DNA of 64,000 bases from Capitulum mitella (lineage: Eukaryota > Arthropoda > Thecostraca > Pollicipedomorpha > Pollicipedidae): the NCBI GenBank assembly GCA_030062745.1, contig CP099843.1, positions 4,527,001 through 4,591,000 on the forward strand, written 5' to 3'. This document shows positions 1-11,940 of the stretch, piece by piece. Each line of letters begins with the position of its first letter. Position 1 is the stretch's first letter. The notes under the pieces were generated by a model, which worked only from the letters and a program-made list of their open reading frames with translations, was not told the DNA's origin and searched no databases. The translations under genes were made by a program, and so were the position numbers.

Positions 1-1252
1 CACATGCATCTAGGAACTGAACCTGGCAAGAGTTTGACCGGAAAAACGATTTTCTCGTCATGGTTCACCGCTGTCAAAAAAACAGTTGAATATACTTTAG
101 GAAAGCACTTTGTTCTCGCATACGCGTAGGAACGGGAGGAAGGACCGAAAGGACATGGCCCCACTTTTTAAGTCTGGCATTAGCCCTATGAAAAAACGTC
201 CTTGCCTCTCCCCCACATCCAAGAACTTTTTTGAATGCTCCTCCGCTCCTGCCAGGGAAAGGCTGAGAGCCCACCATAAGAGTTATAATCTCTGCCAGGG
301 GTGGCGGTTATGCTAAGCCTTACTGGCTTCTCTGCGTTTTGAAGACTTGGACCTGGATGTGCCCATGGACATTTGAGTATTCCAAAGAGTTTGGGAAAGT
401 TAGGCATCAAAGACGCACTCCACTCACGGACATTTGTTAATCTCATAATCATGGATCCGTAATCGAGTAGTTCGTCTTTCTATTGAAACTGAGCTTCGTT
501 TTTTTTTGCGCACAGTTTCGCCTCGTAGTTTTCGGAATTTTATTGAGTCCGAATTACTCCACCTGCACATTCTAGTCGTTTTCGTGCCCACAATAACAGG
601 GTTAGGGCACCTGCGCTATTAAGGCTTCTCCGTTTAGAGAGTAACTGAAATTATGACGTTACGACATTGCGCTCCTGCTACGCTCCTGCACATAACACAG
701 TGCATTTCTACCGTCACAGGAACAACAAACATGTACCTCTAAACTACCGCCGTCATGGCGGGCAATTTAAAGTGGCTGTTGGCTGAAACGAGAGGGCATG
801 TTTTTGAATTCCTCTTTCAACACCATTTAACCAGGGCAATCAGTTTCATGAGACCAGGGCAGCGAAACACTTCCACAAAGGGCTAGGGTTTTCCGAAATT
901 CCCAAACAACGTCCAGCGAGACGCTTTCCGGCCAGAGACGTAAGCCAAAGGGGGGCATGGGGACCATGGTCTCCTCCCCCAGAGCCAAGCGGTCTACACT
1001 GGATATATAGCGATTTCACAGGAGCTCGGAACAGTGGTCACATATATGTTGCAAAAGCAAACATTGTATGTTTTCCTGTGCGTTAAATGTGGGGTACATT
1101 ACGTAAAATTGTTGTTTTTTCCTACAAAGTTTGTTATACACCAGTGCCATATGACAAAATTTCACATTGTCCCCCCCCCCCCGCCCCTCCCAGAGGAAAA
1201 TTCTGGCTACGGAGCTGTTTCTGGCATGCCACAATTACGTGCGTGACACGTC
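1..1252. other. Non-coding region, no gene recognised
   Basis: No open frame here resembles a known protein; all are short and overlap on both strands. Positions 117-200 look similar by eye to 53640-53735 (shared words around the central tract and the AGCCCTATG block), which suggests a dispersed repeat. A C-rich run occurs near 1171-1182. Nothing else is supportable. Confidence 0.5.
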
Positions 1253-2471
1253 TTAACCCTATTCCCGGAGGGCTAGACGGTATGGCCGATTTCCGGCAGG
1301 GGGGGCGGATTCGGCCCCCCCTGAGATCTCGAGAACTACTTATCCGATTTCATCGCAACAAACGGCAATCGATTTGCCGTGACGTGAACTACATTGTTAC
1401 AAAAAGAAATTTTCAAAATTTTGAAATTTGTGGATACAGGGGGGCAAAAATGTCAAAATAGGGGGTACTTTTTGACTTCTTATAACTCCGTTGTTTATGG
1501 ACCGATTTCGATGAAACTGGCATCAATCGAGAGATAATGGATAGGGCTTGTACCATGGGTATGTAAATTTGAAATTTTGAGAAAATTCATGGGCGTTCAC
1601 AGGGTTTCAAAAATAGGGGGATTAGTTTTCTAATAACGGAATGAACAAAAGAGGCCAAAACACTTTTTTAGCTTCTGCTAGTCATGTTATGCTAAAGAAG
1701 TACAAATCGCATTACAATGTTTGTATAATGTTAGCATAGGCGGTGCCAGGGACATAAAAAAGGGGGAACTGTCATGGTCACACGTTCTTCAGATCAACTT
1801 GTGACCTTTGACCTTAAATGACCTCCAGTGACCTTGGGTCCACCTGGAATGATGTCGTGTGCATTCAATATTATCTGTAAACGTTTTTAATCGATTGAAT
1901 TCACTCTATTCCAAAAAATTCATTTTTTGGCTTTTGCGATATAGGGTACGCGCACTGACATTTTAGGTCATAGCTCCGTGACCCGACCTGATATCAAGCT
2001 GAAACTTGGTACACAAGTAGAGGGCACCTTTTTACGTCACATATATTTCGGGTTTGGCATTTGAAAAAACGGCGCCGAAATTATTACGAAAAAACAAATT
2101 TTGACTTTTGACCTTGACCTGACCTTGTAAAGTGACTTCAGATAAACAAAATTACATATGCACATGGCCCAACTATTTAGCTATACATTCATATAAAGTT
2201 TTAAGTTCTATCTTAAAAACTCTGTTTTTGGCAGACATTTTCCTTTTACCCTCAACATGGCCAAAAATGACCTGAGGTGCCTCCCAAAAACGTTGCCTGG
2301 CTCCACCCCTGAGCAAAATAGAATTTCGAAATTTTGTCACGGCGCGTAGAAGGAATAGCTAGGAAAAGTCACCAAGTTTCGTGAAGCTGCGTTAAAAAGC
2401 CTGGAATTGGCAAGCAAAAAACCCGCGGGGGGGCGGATTCCGCCCCCCCCCCCTGCCGGGAATAGGGTTAA
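1253..2471 (-). mobile_element. piggyBac-like TTAA MITE, copy 1
   Basis: The element runs from 1257 to 2467 and is flanked by TTAA at 1253-1256 and 2468-2471. Its ends are inverted repeats: CCCTATTCCCGG at the left and the reverse complement at the right, each followed by a G- or C-rich block. TTAA target sites and CCC-starting termini are hallmarks of the piggyBac superfamily. No transposase frame is present, so it is non-autonomous at about 1.2 kb. Three related copies lie at 3118, 16429 and 57460; this one is in the opposite orientation to them. Family assignment is by terminus and target site only. Confidence 0.82.
1802..1834 (-). promoter_or_regulatory. Four AGGTCA half-sites (DR4-DR4-DR1), copy 1
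   Basis: On the minus strand four exact AGGTCA hexamers follow one another with spacers of 4, 4 and 1 base. The last pair is a canonical DR1 and the first two pairs are DR4, the direct-repeat spacings bound by nuclear hormone receptor dimers. The same layout is intact in two other copies of the element. Receptor binding is inference; the half-sites and spacings are seen directly. Confidence 0.5.
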
Positions 2472-2690
2472 ACCTGCCAAGACAGGATAAACAGAGAACA
2501 AGGAGAGTACAGTGAAAGCTGATTACGAGGAATTCACGGCTTCCACACCAGACCGGACCAAATCGGCCCGAAACTAAAGAAGCAGATGAAGCTTCGCGGG
2601 GCCGCGTCAAACACCGCGGCCCGTTTACCGGCCGGCAGCTGGGGCATTCCGAAACAAGTCTTTGCAGTTGCCGTGGCAGACCTTGCTCCG

Positions 2691-2759
2691 TTGGCAGGGA
2701 AATGTCGTTTTATGAAATGCATTATTAATGCATTTCATAAAACGACATTTCCCTGCCAA
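2691..2759. repeat. 69-nt perfect palindrome
   Basis: Two 34-base arms (2691-2724 and 2726-2759) are exact reverse complements around a single central base at 2725. The arm begins TTGGCAGGGAAATGTCG. It lies between two TTAA elements and is not part of either. It could extrude as a cruciform, be a tiny foldback insertion, or be a library or assembly artefact. Confidence 0.9.
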
Positions 2760-3021
2760 TCAAAACGTTGTACTGGGTTTCCCGGACAGCTGAACCATGT
2801 GTTGACGTATGCGTAGGTTCAAATTTTGCATGGTTTCGGGATTTTATGACATTTAGGATTTAGCTGTACGATGCAAGTTATTTGGCAACATAATGCCATA
2901 AACGTTCGCCAATTGAGAAGGCCTTTGATACCTGCAAGCAAAGGCGCCGAAACCAATGAGCCGCTGAGGCGCCGCCCTCCCCCACCCCTCTACCCTGAAT
3001 TCTAAAACTGAATATTACAAA

Positions 3022-3067
3022 CTGACATCAGCTGACAAAACTGACAAAACTGACAAAACTGACATCA
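3022..3067. repeat. Short tandem repeat (CTGACAAAA)n
   Basis: Three exact 9-bp units CTGACAAAA at 3032-3058 are bracketed by variant CTGACATCA units. It lies just left of the second TTAA element and has no further feature. Confidence 0.8.
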
Positions 3068-3117
3068 ACCATGTGGCGGATACTGTGAAGAAATGTCGGG
3101 AAAATGCCCACTACCCC

Positions 3118-4322
3118 TTAACCATTTTCCTGGCTTGGGGCTGAATCTGCCCCTCTCGGGTTTTTTGCTTGCCAATTCCAGGGTTTTTTGACGCAGCCTC
3201 ACGAAACTTTGCCACGCGTCCTAAACATTCTTTTTACGTGCTGTAAGCAAATTTCATAATTCCTTTTTTGCTCAGGGGCGGAGCCAGGCAACGTTTTCGG
3301 GATGTACTTCAGGCCATTTTTGGCCCCGTTGAGGGTAAACCAAAAATGGCTGCCAAAAATAACGTTTTTCAGATAAAACTTAAAACGTTACATGGGTGGA
3401 CAAGTTAACAGTTGGGCAAGCATACAGCTATAGTTTTGTTTATCTGAGATCAGGACGACGTCAAAAGTCAAAATCTTGTTTCATAGTGATAATTTTGGTA
3501 CTATTTTCCCAAACACCAAACCAAAGGAATATATATCACGAAGAAGGATGCCTCTAACTGCGTATCAAGTTTCAAGTCGATATCAGGTCGGGTCGCGGAG
3601 CTTTGACCTAAAATGTCGTCGCGCGTATCCTACATCACAACAGTTATAAAATGAAAAAGAGTGAACTGAAATGATTGGAAACGTTTTCAATCAATATGAA
3701 ATGCACCCAACATCATTCTACGTGATTCTAAGGTCATCGGAGGCCATTTAAGGTCAAAGGTAGTAATCTGACCTGATGAACATGTGGCCGTGGTATTTGC
3801 CTCTTTTTTATGTCCCTTTGTGTCACCTATGCCAACATTTTACAAACAATGTAATACGATTTGTGCTTCTTCAGCACAGCATCACTAGCAAAACTTAAAA
3901 AAGGGTTTTTAACTTTTTTGTTACTTGAGTTTTTGAAAAAGTGATTCTCCCATTTCCGAAACGCTGTAAACGCCTATCAGTTTCCTCAAAATTTGAAATG
4001 TATGGAACAATGATGAAAGTCATATCCATAATCTCTCGATTCGTGCCAAATTCATCAAAATCAATCCATAAACAACACAGTCATAACAGATTCAAAAACA
4101 TCTACCGTTTTGACTTTTTTGCTCCTCCCACTGTATCTGTTCCTTTAAAAATTTTGAAAAGTTCTTTTTCTCAATATAGCTTACATCATGGCAAATCGAC
4201 TGCCGCTTGTTGCGATGAAATCGGATGTGTAATTCTCGAGATCTCAGGGAGCCGAATCCTCCCCTCTCAGGCGGTATGGTCGGGAATCGGCCATATCGTC
4301 TAGCTCTCCGGGAATAAAATAA
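3118..4322 (+). mobile_element. piggyBac-like TTAA MITE, copy 2 (decayed)
   Basis: This is homologous over its length to the other copies, in the orientation of copies 3 and 4. TTAA is at 3118-3121; the right end near 4306-4322 has lost the exact CCCTATT terminus and TTAA. The C/G-rich sub-terminal blocks have also eroded, so this looks like an older insertion. No protein is encoded. Confidence 0.72.
3731..3763 (+). promoter_or_regulatory. Decayed AGGTCA half-site array, copy 2
   Basis: The positions of the four half-sites are recognisable, but the second reads AGGCCA and the fourth is broken after AGGT. The first and third AGGTCA are intact. The decay matches the general decay of this copy and is a natural contrast with the three intact arrays. 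Confidence 0.4.
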
Positions 4323-6719
4323 ATCCTAACGTTTCGCTGACGATGGTTTTCAGTGGTGGTCGATCTGCCGTCGAATGCCCCCCCCCCCCGCCCACCTTTC
4401 ACCAACAGGTGTGGCGTCGCCGCACGACCAGCCGACACGGCGGCGGTGGTTCGAGACCGCCCGCGGCCCCTCCCAGCCCCCGGCGTGTCGTCACCGGCCG
4501 CCGCCGCCGCCGCCGCCGCGTGGGAGAAAGCTGCAACTGGCAGGTCGAGGCCGCGGTGATCCCCGCAGCCGCGCAGACGCCGACCGCGCACCGCTGCCGC
4601 TGGCCACTGACCAGAAGACCGCAGCCGAAAAGGCGACCGTGAAGCGCACGCGGAAGACTCGCGCGGACGGCGTTCTGCCGCGTGCCTTTTGACGTGCGCG
4701 TAACGGCAGTGTGACATATTGCGCAACCACGCATCGGCTAAGCCAGTCGCGGCGGAGTGACTGTCCGATACTGGGCTTTTCTGCACCGTGCACGCCAGCG
4801 CGATACAGCCTGACAATCGCCCAACAGGTTTCACCAGCAGTTAGTGCCTGTTTGAGCTTTCGTCTGAGCTAGACGGAGCGATTCGCAGGATATTGCACAG
4901 GCCGCGGCCCAGTGCGTGGAACGAGTTCGGACGTTGGGTAGCGTGGCGCACGGCGAACGGCGCGATGGCTTTGAGCGCCCGCACGCCACGGCTTCAGAAG
5001 ATTCACCGCAAACATCCAAATCAAACAGACGTTGTTATGGGCGACATAATAGCGGAGTGCTGTCCCTGTCCACTTCACCTCGACAGACAGCGCTAATGCT
5101 GCGACCCGTCTATCTCGGCTGTCGTAGCTGAAACTAGTTTAAGACAACCGAACAATTATTTTTGAACTAGCTGGCGTCGTCCTGTCCCACAAGACCTTGA
5201 TAATGTGGATGCCATTTTATGAAGATTGTTGAGATACAGGCGAAGATGCTGCCGGACGTCATAATTTCCTCCAGAAGTCAATATCTCAGTGGATTTATGC
5301 CACATTATTTGTCTGATGGCAGTTTTCCCAAATAGATTAGTTTTCCCACAGTTGTCTCGCAGTCCTGAATCACATACCTAATGATACGTTAACACCAAAT
5401 ATTATGTCGGCGTTCTTAAATGCACTGCGCATAATTTTTTCGACGACATTCTGTTGAGCAACGGCATTTTCCATGAGCAGCCTCCAGACCTCTTTATTTC
5501 CCATTTCAAACCTCATTCTCTTCAACCGCATAAGTGGGGCTTAAATTTACACTGGTGGCTAGAACTGACATAGTTGGGTCTAGCTAGGGCCGAATAGAAA
5601 GAATAACATGCGGTTGTTGAGAAAAAAACGAATGGCTTGGTCTGGGTCGCAGGGCAAAAGCATGAAGAAAAAAAAACAATACTAATGAAGACAGTCACGA
5701 AACAGTTACCAGTGGCGAAAAAGCGCCGGCGTCCATTGAACAGATAGGGTGGCGACCATAACAACTTTCAACTGAGACTGGCCACGGCCATGGCCAGAGA
5801 TCCAATGCCGGCACAGGTGTTCAGCTCCGCCAGCCTCGCGGCCGTTCAGTTGCGGCAAACCCGCAGCTCGTTCCCTACGAGACGAAGCTGGAAGAGGGCC
5901 GTGTTGTGTACCCTCGGCCGTGCATGGCCGTGTCTTCAAAAACGTCACGACGAGGCCCGCTGCGGGTCCCCGACAATGCAGCGGACTGATTCGTCCGTTG
6001 TCCGGGCCTGGACACGTAGACCGAGGGTCTCACCAAGCACTGCAGTGCGTCGCAACGAGGCAGAATGTTTCCCGTCATGCGGCGGGATGCCTGTGGGGAC
6101 CGGTGAACGGTCCGCGGCAGCGAGCATCCGTGTATTTCACTGGACCCTTCCTGGGTCTCAGGTTTCTGGTCCTGAATGACTGGTGCATGAAGTGGGGGTA
6201 GTGGCGATGAGGACGCCGAGAACCAGACGAACTGGGATCTTCTCCCGTGTCTCATCATCAGCACGCGGCGGATAACGGTCCCAGTTCATGGCGCGATAGT
6301 TCGCAGAGTTCCGTCGGCCAGCGGAACCGGACACATTCGACACAATCGAGCCGCACCACTCGTCGTCAAACGGGCTGGCAGACCGGACAGTGCAACCTTC
6401 AGGAACGATGCGAAAACGACGCCGCAGGCGGATCAGTAGTGCGCACCTGCGAAATTCCTCCCGGCGTACCGGTCGGCACTGCGCACGGCGGCTCGTCTCA
6501 CCCTGGCCGAGATTCCGCACGGTAGAAACCTTGGCGCCCGCCCAGACCTGCTAATCCCGAGCAGGACTGGGAAAAATGTCGAATCTGCTGCGCACCAAGG
6601 AGTCGCCTCGAGGCGTATCTGCTGCAACCGTCGCCTCGAGTTTAACCAGTCTGCGCTCTAATGTGAAGTCCCCTTCAGTCCGACGGTCGGACAGCATGCT
6701 TTAAACGTCCTGCCGTCGA
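4323..6719. other. GC-rich region without recognised gene
   Basis: About 4.34-4.70 kb is very GC-rich, with C-runs and a CCG repeat near 4500-4520 that keeps several frames open on both strands. The translations are arginine, proline and alanine rich, overlap each other and match no family I know. 5.1-5.7 kb is AT-richer and empty. No splice-linked exon series was found. Confidence 0.4.
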
Positions 6720-6933
6720 ATGCAAACGGCTCTTGCGTCGGAAACCAGATCAGTGCTGAAATGGTTTGCGCCTGGGCGGCAATTTTGCGCTGCCGTTAGA
6801 AGCTGCGAAATCAGTCGGCGTCATTCTTACTTAGACCGTCGCAATGCCAAAAAGACATTGCCATTTCTACTACCAAGTGGGGCAGAAGAGCCTAACAGAT
6901 TTACCACTCACCGAACCTGCGTGCCGACGTCGC

Positions 6934-7911
6934 TTAGGGAGACGACGATGGCGGTGGCAGGACGTCGCGGCGCAACTCCAGCGGGAGTTCCCACGCGCCG
7001 CGTCTGGGTGCGCGACCACTCCACTGGTCATCAGAGGTGGCCTCCCGGGGAGAGTATTCTACCCATCCCCGCCTCGTACGAGGTGGAATGGGTGGAGCTC
7101 TCTGGTTTTGGCATACCGACCAGCCGCTGGCGGCGGAGGCGCCGGAGGACGGCCTGGCACGCGCCGCGGGCGGTTCGCGGTGTCTCGTCGCGCCTCCGCC
7201 AGGCAAGTGGAAGCGCAGGCACCTGGCGGACGAACGCGAGAATACCAGGTCGGGGAGTCGTGCTGCGCGGCTGCGAGCCGGCGACGCGCGGAAAAGCTCA
7301 CGACGTCGGCCGCGGGGCCGGGCAAGAGCGACTGGTGGTCGCTGCGAGCCGAGCACCCGCAGGAAGCGGACCACGACAAACCGAGCGGCTGCCACCCCCG
7401 GAGACCGGCCGAGCTCAGCAGCAGCGGATCGTCCGGCGACCGTGGTCGGAACGTGGCGACCCGCCGCCAAGGTGACCAGCAGCAGGAACCAGACGGTGGT
7501 AGACGTCAGCCGCCACGAGCTGATCAGCAGCAGGAGCCAGACGCTGGAAACCATTGCTCGCCACAGGCTGATCAGCAGCAGGAGCCAGACGGTGGCGCAG
7601 GTCGACACAGGCCGAGCGGTGACGGAGCCCAAAGGGCAGCCACAAGTCGCCCCGCACACAGAATGGTCACCGGACCCAGGCGTCGTTGTCTGTTGGCCGT
7701 CGCAGACGTCGGCGCTTCCTGAGTTGTCGGCGCCGTATTGGGTCACGACGACCTCACTGCCTCCCCGAACGTTGAGGTTTTGACTGGAGCGCGGAGGCAA
7801 AGAGAAGAAACGTGACAGGGCAATCAGCGTTACGCGACATATAATTGGTTTGTGTTTCCTTGCTGACCTTTGTCGGCCGCGAGGATTCAAAGCGTTCAAT
7901 CGTTTTTCCAT
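6934..7911. other. Long open region with 48-bp repeat; coding status unknown
   Basis: Frames of 250-325 codons are open on both strands here because the DNA is GC-rich. The plus strand has open frames at 6720-7475, 6844-7722 and 7037-7783; the minus strand has one at 6934-7911. None resembles a known protein. A threefold 48-bp tandem repeat (7474-7612) is an exact multiple of three, so it keeps frame in every reading. That would suit a coding repeat but can also arise by chance. I cannot choose a strand. Confidence 0.2.
7474..7612. repeat. 48-bp tandem repeat, three units
   Basis: Units begin at 7474, 7522 and 7570 with GACCAGCAGCAGG or GATCAGCAGCAGG. The spacing is exactly 48 bp between starts. 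The first half of each unit is better conserved than the second. Confidence 0.8.
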
Positions 7912-10900
7912 ACGAAAGTTTTCGCGTGATTACCATCTGTCGCTGCCGCGTTGTTGCAGAAGCAAAACACAGGTGACTGGTATTGCAGTCGCGAACTTTG
8001 AAGCTCAGGAAAATGTTCCATTGGTGCTCCGGTTTGGTTCAGGGAAATTCTCGGTGGAAAACGCGATGTGGAAGGGTGCGACCTATCAGCGAAGGGTGCT
8101 GAGCAGTGATCTACCTCGTCTCGGGGTTCCTACCGTCGTGGAGCCGGGCCCCTGGCGGCGGTTTGGAGTGTTACTCCTCGGGCGCCTTGACGTACGAGAC
8201 CGGTTGCATTTTTTATGAAACCCGGCTTCACACACCACAATGACGTCGTAGCTTTGTTGTCTGCCCATAGCAAAGTGGCTACATTCGATGGATTGGAGGT
8301 ATCCGCCCGTGTATTATCTTGCGAATCCAAATCGTTGTGGTGGTTCGCTTTTATGATTCCATCTTAAACTTACGAGTCTTTTCGGATGCCGAGTCAACAA
8401 AAGGGGTATGGAAGTAGCCATACAATATGGTAAACTCTATCCATGTCGACCTACCATCGTCAATAAATGCGTGGATTAGAAGGCATTGCGTAGAGTGCAT
8501 TCAGTATCGAAACCAACGAGCGGTTTGTCTTGTTGTACGTAAACAGATCTTCGCGTACGAACAACCTTATTCTGCATTTTTTCGCAAGAAAACAGAACTC
8601 AAAGTACAGAGGCATCGCGATTTTTCCGCTTCAGACAAATTGCCAATGAGACGAGGAAATAATGCTAAATGACTGTCACTCCGTCTCTAGTCGAGCATCA
8701 GGCAGGGACGGCTGGCCGCTGGCGGGGCGCGGTACCTCGACCCAACCCGACTGTCGCCGGTAGATTGGACTAACCTGTTTGAGGACGGCGAACGCCATGG
8801 AGAGGCCGGCTGTCCGCCTGTGTGCGGCGCTGGAGTGGAACTGGCGCTGGCCGGCCGCCGTGGCCGCCCCGCCTCCCCCCGGCCGGAGCGGGGGGGGACT
8901 CAGGGCTCCCGCTGTCTACTGCGGGAGCGGCTCCCGTTGTCTACCTCCAGCTGTGTGGTGCGGGGGAAGGTCCCGGAGACCGCACTGGTCACGAACAATG
9001 GCCGCAGACGCCTCGCTGCGCTATCTCAGATCGCTTTTCTTTTTCTTATTGACCACGGCCCGAATCTGGAACAGAATCAGTTTTTGGTGGGAAAACGTTA
9101 AAAGTGTGGCAGACCGAAGCAAGAAAGGACCTTTCAAATCTCTTTGCATTTAAGCAGACGGTCATGTTGATGACTGAGCAGTTGTTTCCTGATATGCATA
9201 CTGTGATTATTTTAACGTTGGGTTTTCCCATGTAAAAGGCAATATAGTGAAGCAGAAAGGAGATTCTCATGGGTACCATGGGCAACGCTTACGGAGAGTA
9301 TTGGTATCCCCAGCACGGATTTAGACTCTGAGGAAGGCAGAAGTATTTACCGAGCCGTGGAGCACGAGACGGAAATCAGGAACTTTCTAATCGAGCCACA
9401 AAGGGTTAAAATGATCACGTCCGTTTTATGTTGACTGAATTCCGAGCCGTCCTCAAAACGACCGCCAAACTTAGCGTACCGGTCAAGCATTGTGAAATAT
9501 TTTACTGGGTTCTCTTTTCGCATTTTCCAAATAATCGTGACCATAAATATTACCAAGTTCCCCTTGCGGATTCAGAACTTCCCGGTCCCAAAGCATTTCA
9601 GTTCCGACGGGTTATAACATGCTAGAGATTTCGCTGTTTTTAAACACTTTTTAAAAGCTGTGATGCGGACATTTTTTTGTGATATGGACGGACATATCAC
9701 AAAATGGCCAGTTGGGTACCGCCCGGGCCACCGCCGCTCGGTACTGTCAGCTGCCCCAGGCCTTGGAATATCTGTCTCATGACGAAATGAACACAACATT
9801 TTTCATTACGGGGAATCTGTTCTTTTTACAACAGCAAACATGAGTAAATACAAGGCCACATATTTCGGCGCTATGAAATCTTCAGGAGAGGACTCAAGAT
9901 CGCCTGACGCCCTCTAGCATTCGCGATTTAAGTCGACAGTGGCGCCTCTAGCGGCCACCCGCGTAAACTACGTAGGGTGATCGGTACCTGGATCAGCGCC
10001 GTATATTTCCGTGCGGCAGTTTGGAGCGGAGGGCATCAGTATTCCATTTGAATTATTCCTGTTAGAAAGCAAAGCATTGCCGATAGATGGCGAGGACGAA
10101 AACAAGGAAGTTCCTTGGTGCAAGAAATTCCATATAAATCGCTGTGTTCCGTAGTGACACCAGCAGGGGTACGCAAACTCCTCCGCAGCTGGGGAGGGGG
10201 GTAAAGATTCATTTTGGGTCAGCTCCCTCCAGTCAGCTCCCATAGGGTAAATGCTGAATTTCAAAAAAGCTGGGGGCAGCTGCCCCCTCCCCCTTCCAGC
10301 GACCTTGGACTAGTATGGAAGGGACATAGCGCGGAGTTTCCATTCGTTCCCGACGCACAAATCTCTGCAGAATGGAAAGTAGTGTCGGCACAATGGATAC
10401 AGGTTACAAAAGTGTTTGCGGGCAAGATAAAATTTTAAGCCATTCCTTTCTTGAAGCACCCATTTCCCTAACGTTAAATGACGTTTTGCACGAGGGTGCC
10501 GTATGGCAATGACCCATAATCTTCTGCCCAGAGCCCTACAGAGTATATTTTCACCATTACCTGCCCGTCTTACTAAATGTATTATTAAGTACTCCTGCAC
10601 CAGCCTGACATTGGCCCGGGATGTTCCATGATGCATTAGTGCCCGCAAAACCTGAACACAGTGTTGACTGTTGGAATTTTTTGCGTTTGAAATGAATCAT
10701 TGACAACACGTGATGTTTAGGCAGAGTACATCAACTGAACCTGCACCAGACCCGTTATTTGTAGACGGTGAAATTGAAATGGAGCGTTGCGACCTATGTG
10801 TGTCGCTTTATATACATTCGGAGGGGCATGGGCCATTCCATTTCCGATTTGAGCTCTTCCTATAATCATCCGAGCCCTCTCAATATTTTCTCGCACCTCA

Positions 10901-10923
10901 GAAATGAGACATAGATAGGTATA
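7912..10923. other. Intergenic, nothing recognised
   Basis: Mixed-composition DNA. A GC-rich patch at 8.70-9.02 kb contains C- and G-runs. Open frames are short and unconvincing, and I saw no TIR pair, tRNA fold or coding exon. Confidence 0.4.

Positions 10924-10986
<63 letters not shown>
10924..10986. repeat. Compound (TA)n(GA)n microsatellite
   Basis: An uninterrupted TA run (about 10924-10948) passes directly into a GA run to about 10986 with one interruption. Frames reading through it on the minus strand as serine-leucine or tyrosine-isoleucine runs are artefacts. Confidence 0.95.
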
Positions 10987-10988
<2 letters not shown>

Positions 10989-11787
10989 GGGGGAAGTGTG
11001 AAATGTAAAAAGCAGTCTTTCCTGGGATAATGAAAACTGATTTTCTTTCGTCACCATCGTGAAAGTCTGGAAACCTCAAAATATAATTTTTCATGTCGAC
11101 AGATCAGGCTCTAGAAAAGATTTCTGCTGCACTTAAATGACGGCACGCTTAGAGATTAAAAGATAAGAGCCACTTATTGGTATCTGAGCTGTTTTTCAAG
11201 GGATGATTAGCACCAGGCAGGGAAAGTTTTTGAAGAGTAATTCAGGGTGCCCAAGGAAGCTACTGTGTCATGCCACCTTTTTACAATCAAGATAAAATCT
11301 CTTAGTAAAAACTGTTTTAACAAAATGAAAACACAGACCAAAATCTAGCTTATTTACCACAGACGTCGGTGACTTCGTTTCTCCAGCGTGGCTCAGGTCA
11401 CCGCAAGCTTCTGCGCGACGCCCTACATAGATTCGTTACAAAGCCTGTCGCTGGTGTTGAGCAGATCGTCTGTTGGCTGCACTCGCATCGGAACGACACA
11501 TCATAATTTCCTTCCAGTGACCACTGAAGATGTAAAAATGGCGTGAACAGCCTGATTCGAGGACGGCCATGCGTGGGCCTGCCCAGACGTAACTGAAAAC
11601 GCAAATAACTTTGCCCTTGACGCGCCCTGTTAAGTCCTAACTGAATCGCCTAGTAAGCTGCAGCTGCACTTCTCATCTTAGCGAGGCAGCGGTCGGCGCA
11701 GGGCAGTCAGGTGCAGCAGTAAAGAGTCGGAACAGTTTTGTAAGCCGAGCTCACCGGCAGGCAGACTTCGCCGGCGGCTGAGACGCT

Positions 11788-11940
11788 CGCTCACCTGAGA
11801 TGTCGAGACAGACGGGTGGGAGACGTCCGCTCACCTGAGACGTCGGGGCAGAGGGGTGAGAGACGTCCGCTGACGTGAGATGTCGGGACGGAGTGGTAGG
11901 AGGCGTCCGCTCACGTGAGATATCGGAAGAGTGGCGGGAG
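11788..11940. repeat. 40-bp minisatellite, about four units
   Basis: Units start at 11788, 11828, 11868 and 11908, exactly 40 bp apart, each beginning CGCTCACCTGAGA or a variant; the last is incomplete. No gene context is visible. The rest of 10.99-13.66 kb holds nothing I can name. Confidence 0.85.

Noticed and set aside
4244..4834. 196-codon minus-strand frame and overlapping plus frames in GC-rich DNA
   Set aside because: Several frames are open at once, the translation is low-complexity Arg/Ala/Pro, and part lies inside the end of a TTAA element.
10717..11094. 125-codon minus frame with serine-leucine and tyrosine-isoleucine runs
   Set aside because: Translation of a (TA)n(GA)n microsatellite.
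11788..11940. CRISPR-like regular repeat
   Set aside because: Units are contiguous and diverged with no unique spacers, and the host is eukaryotic; it is a minisatellite.
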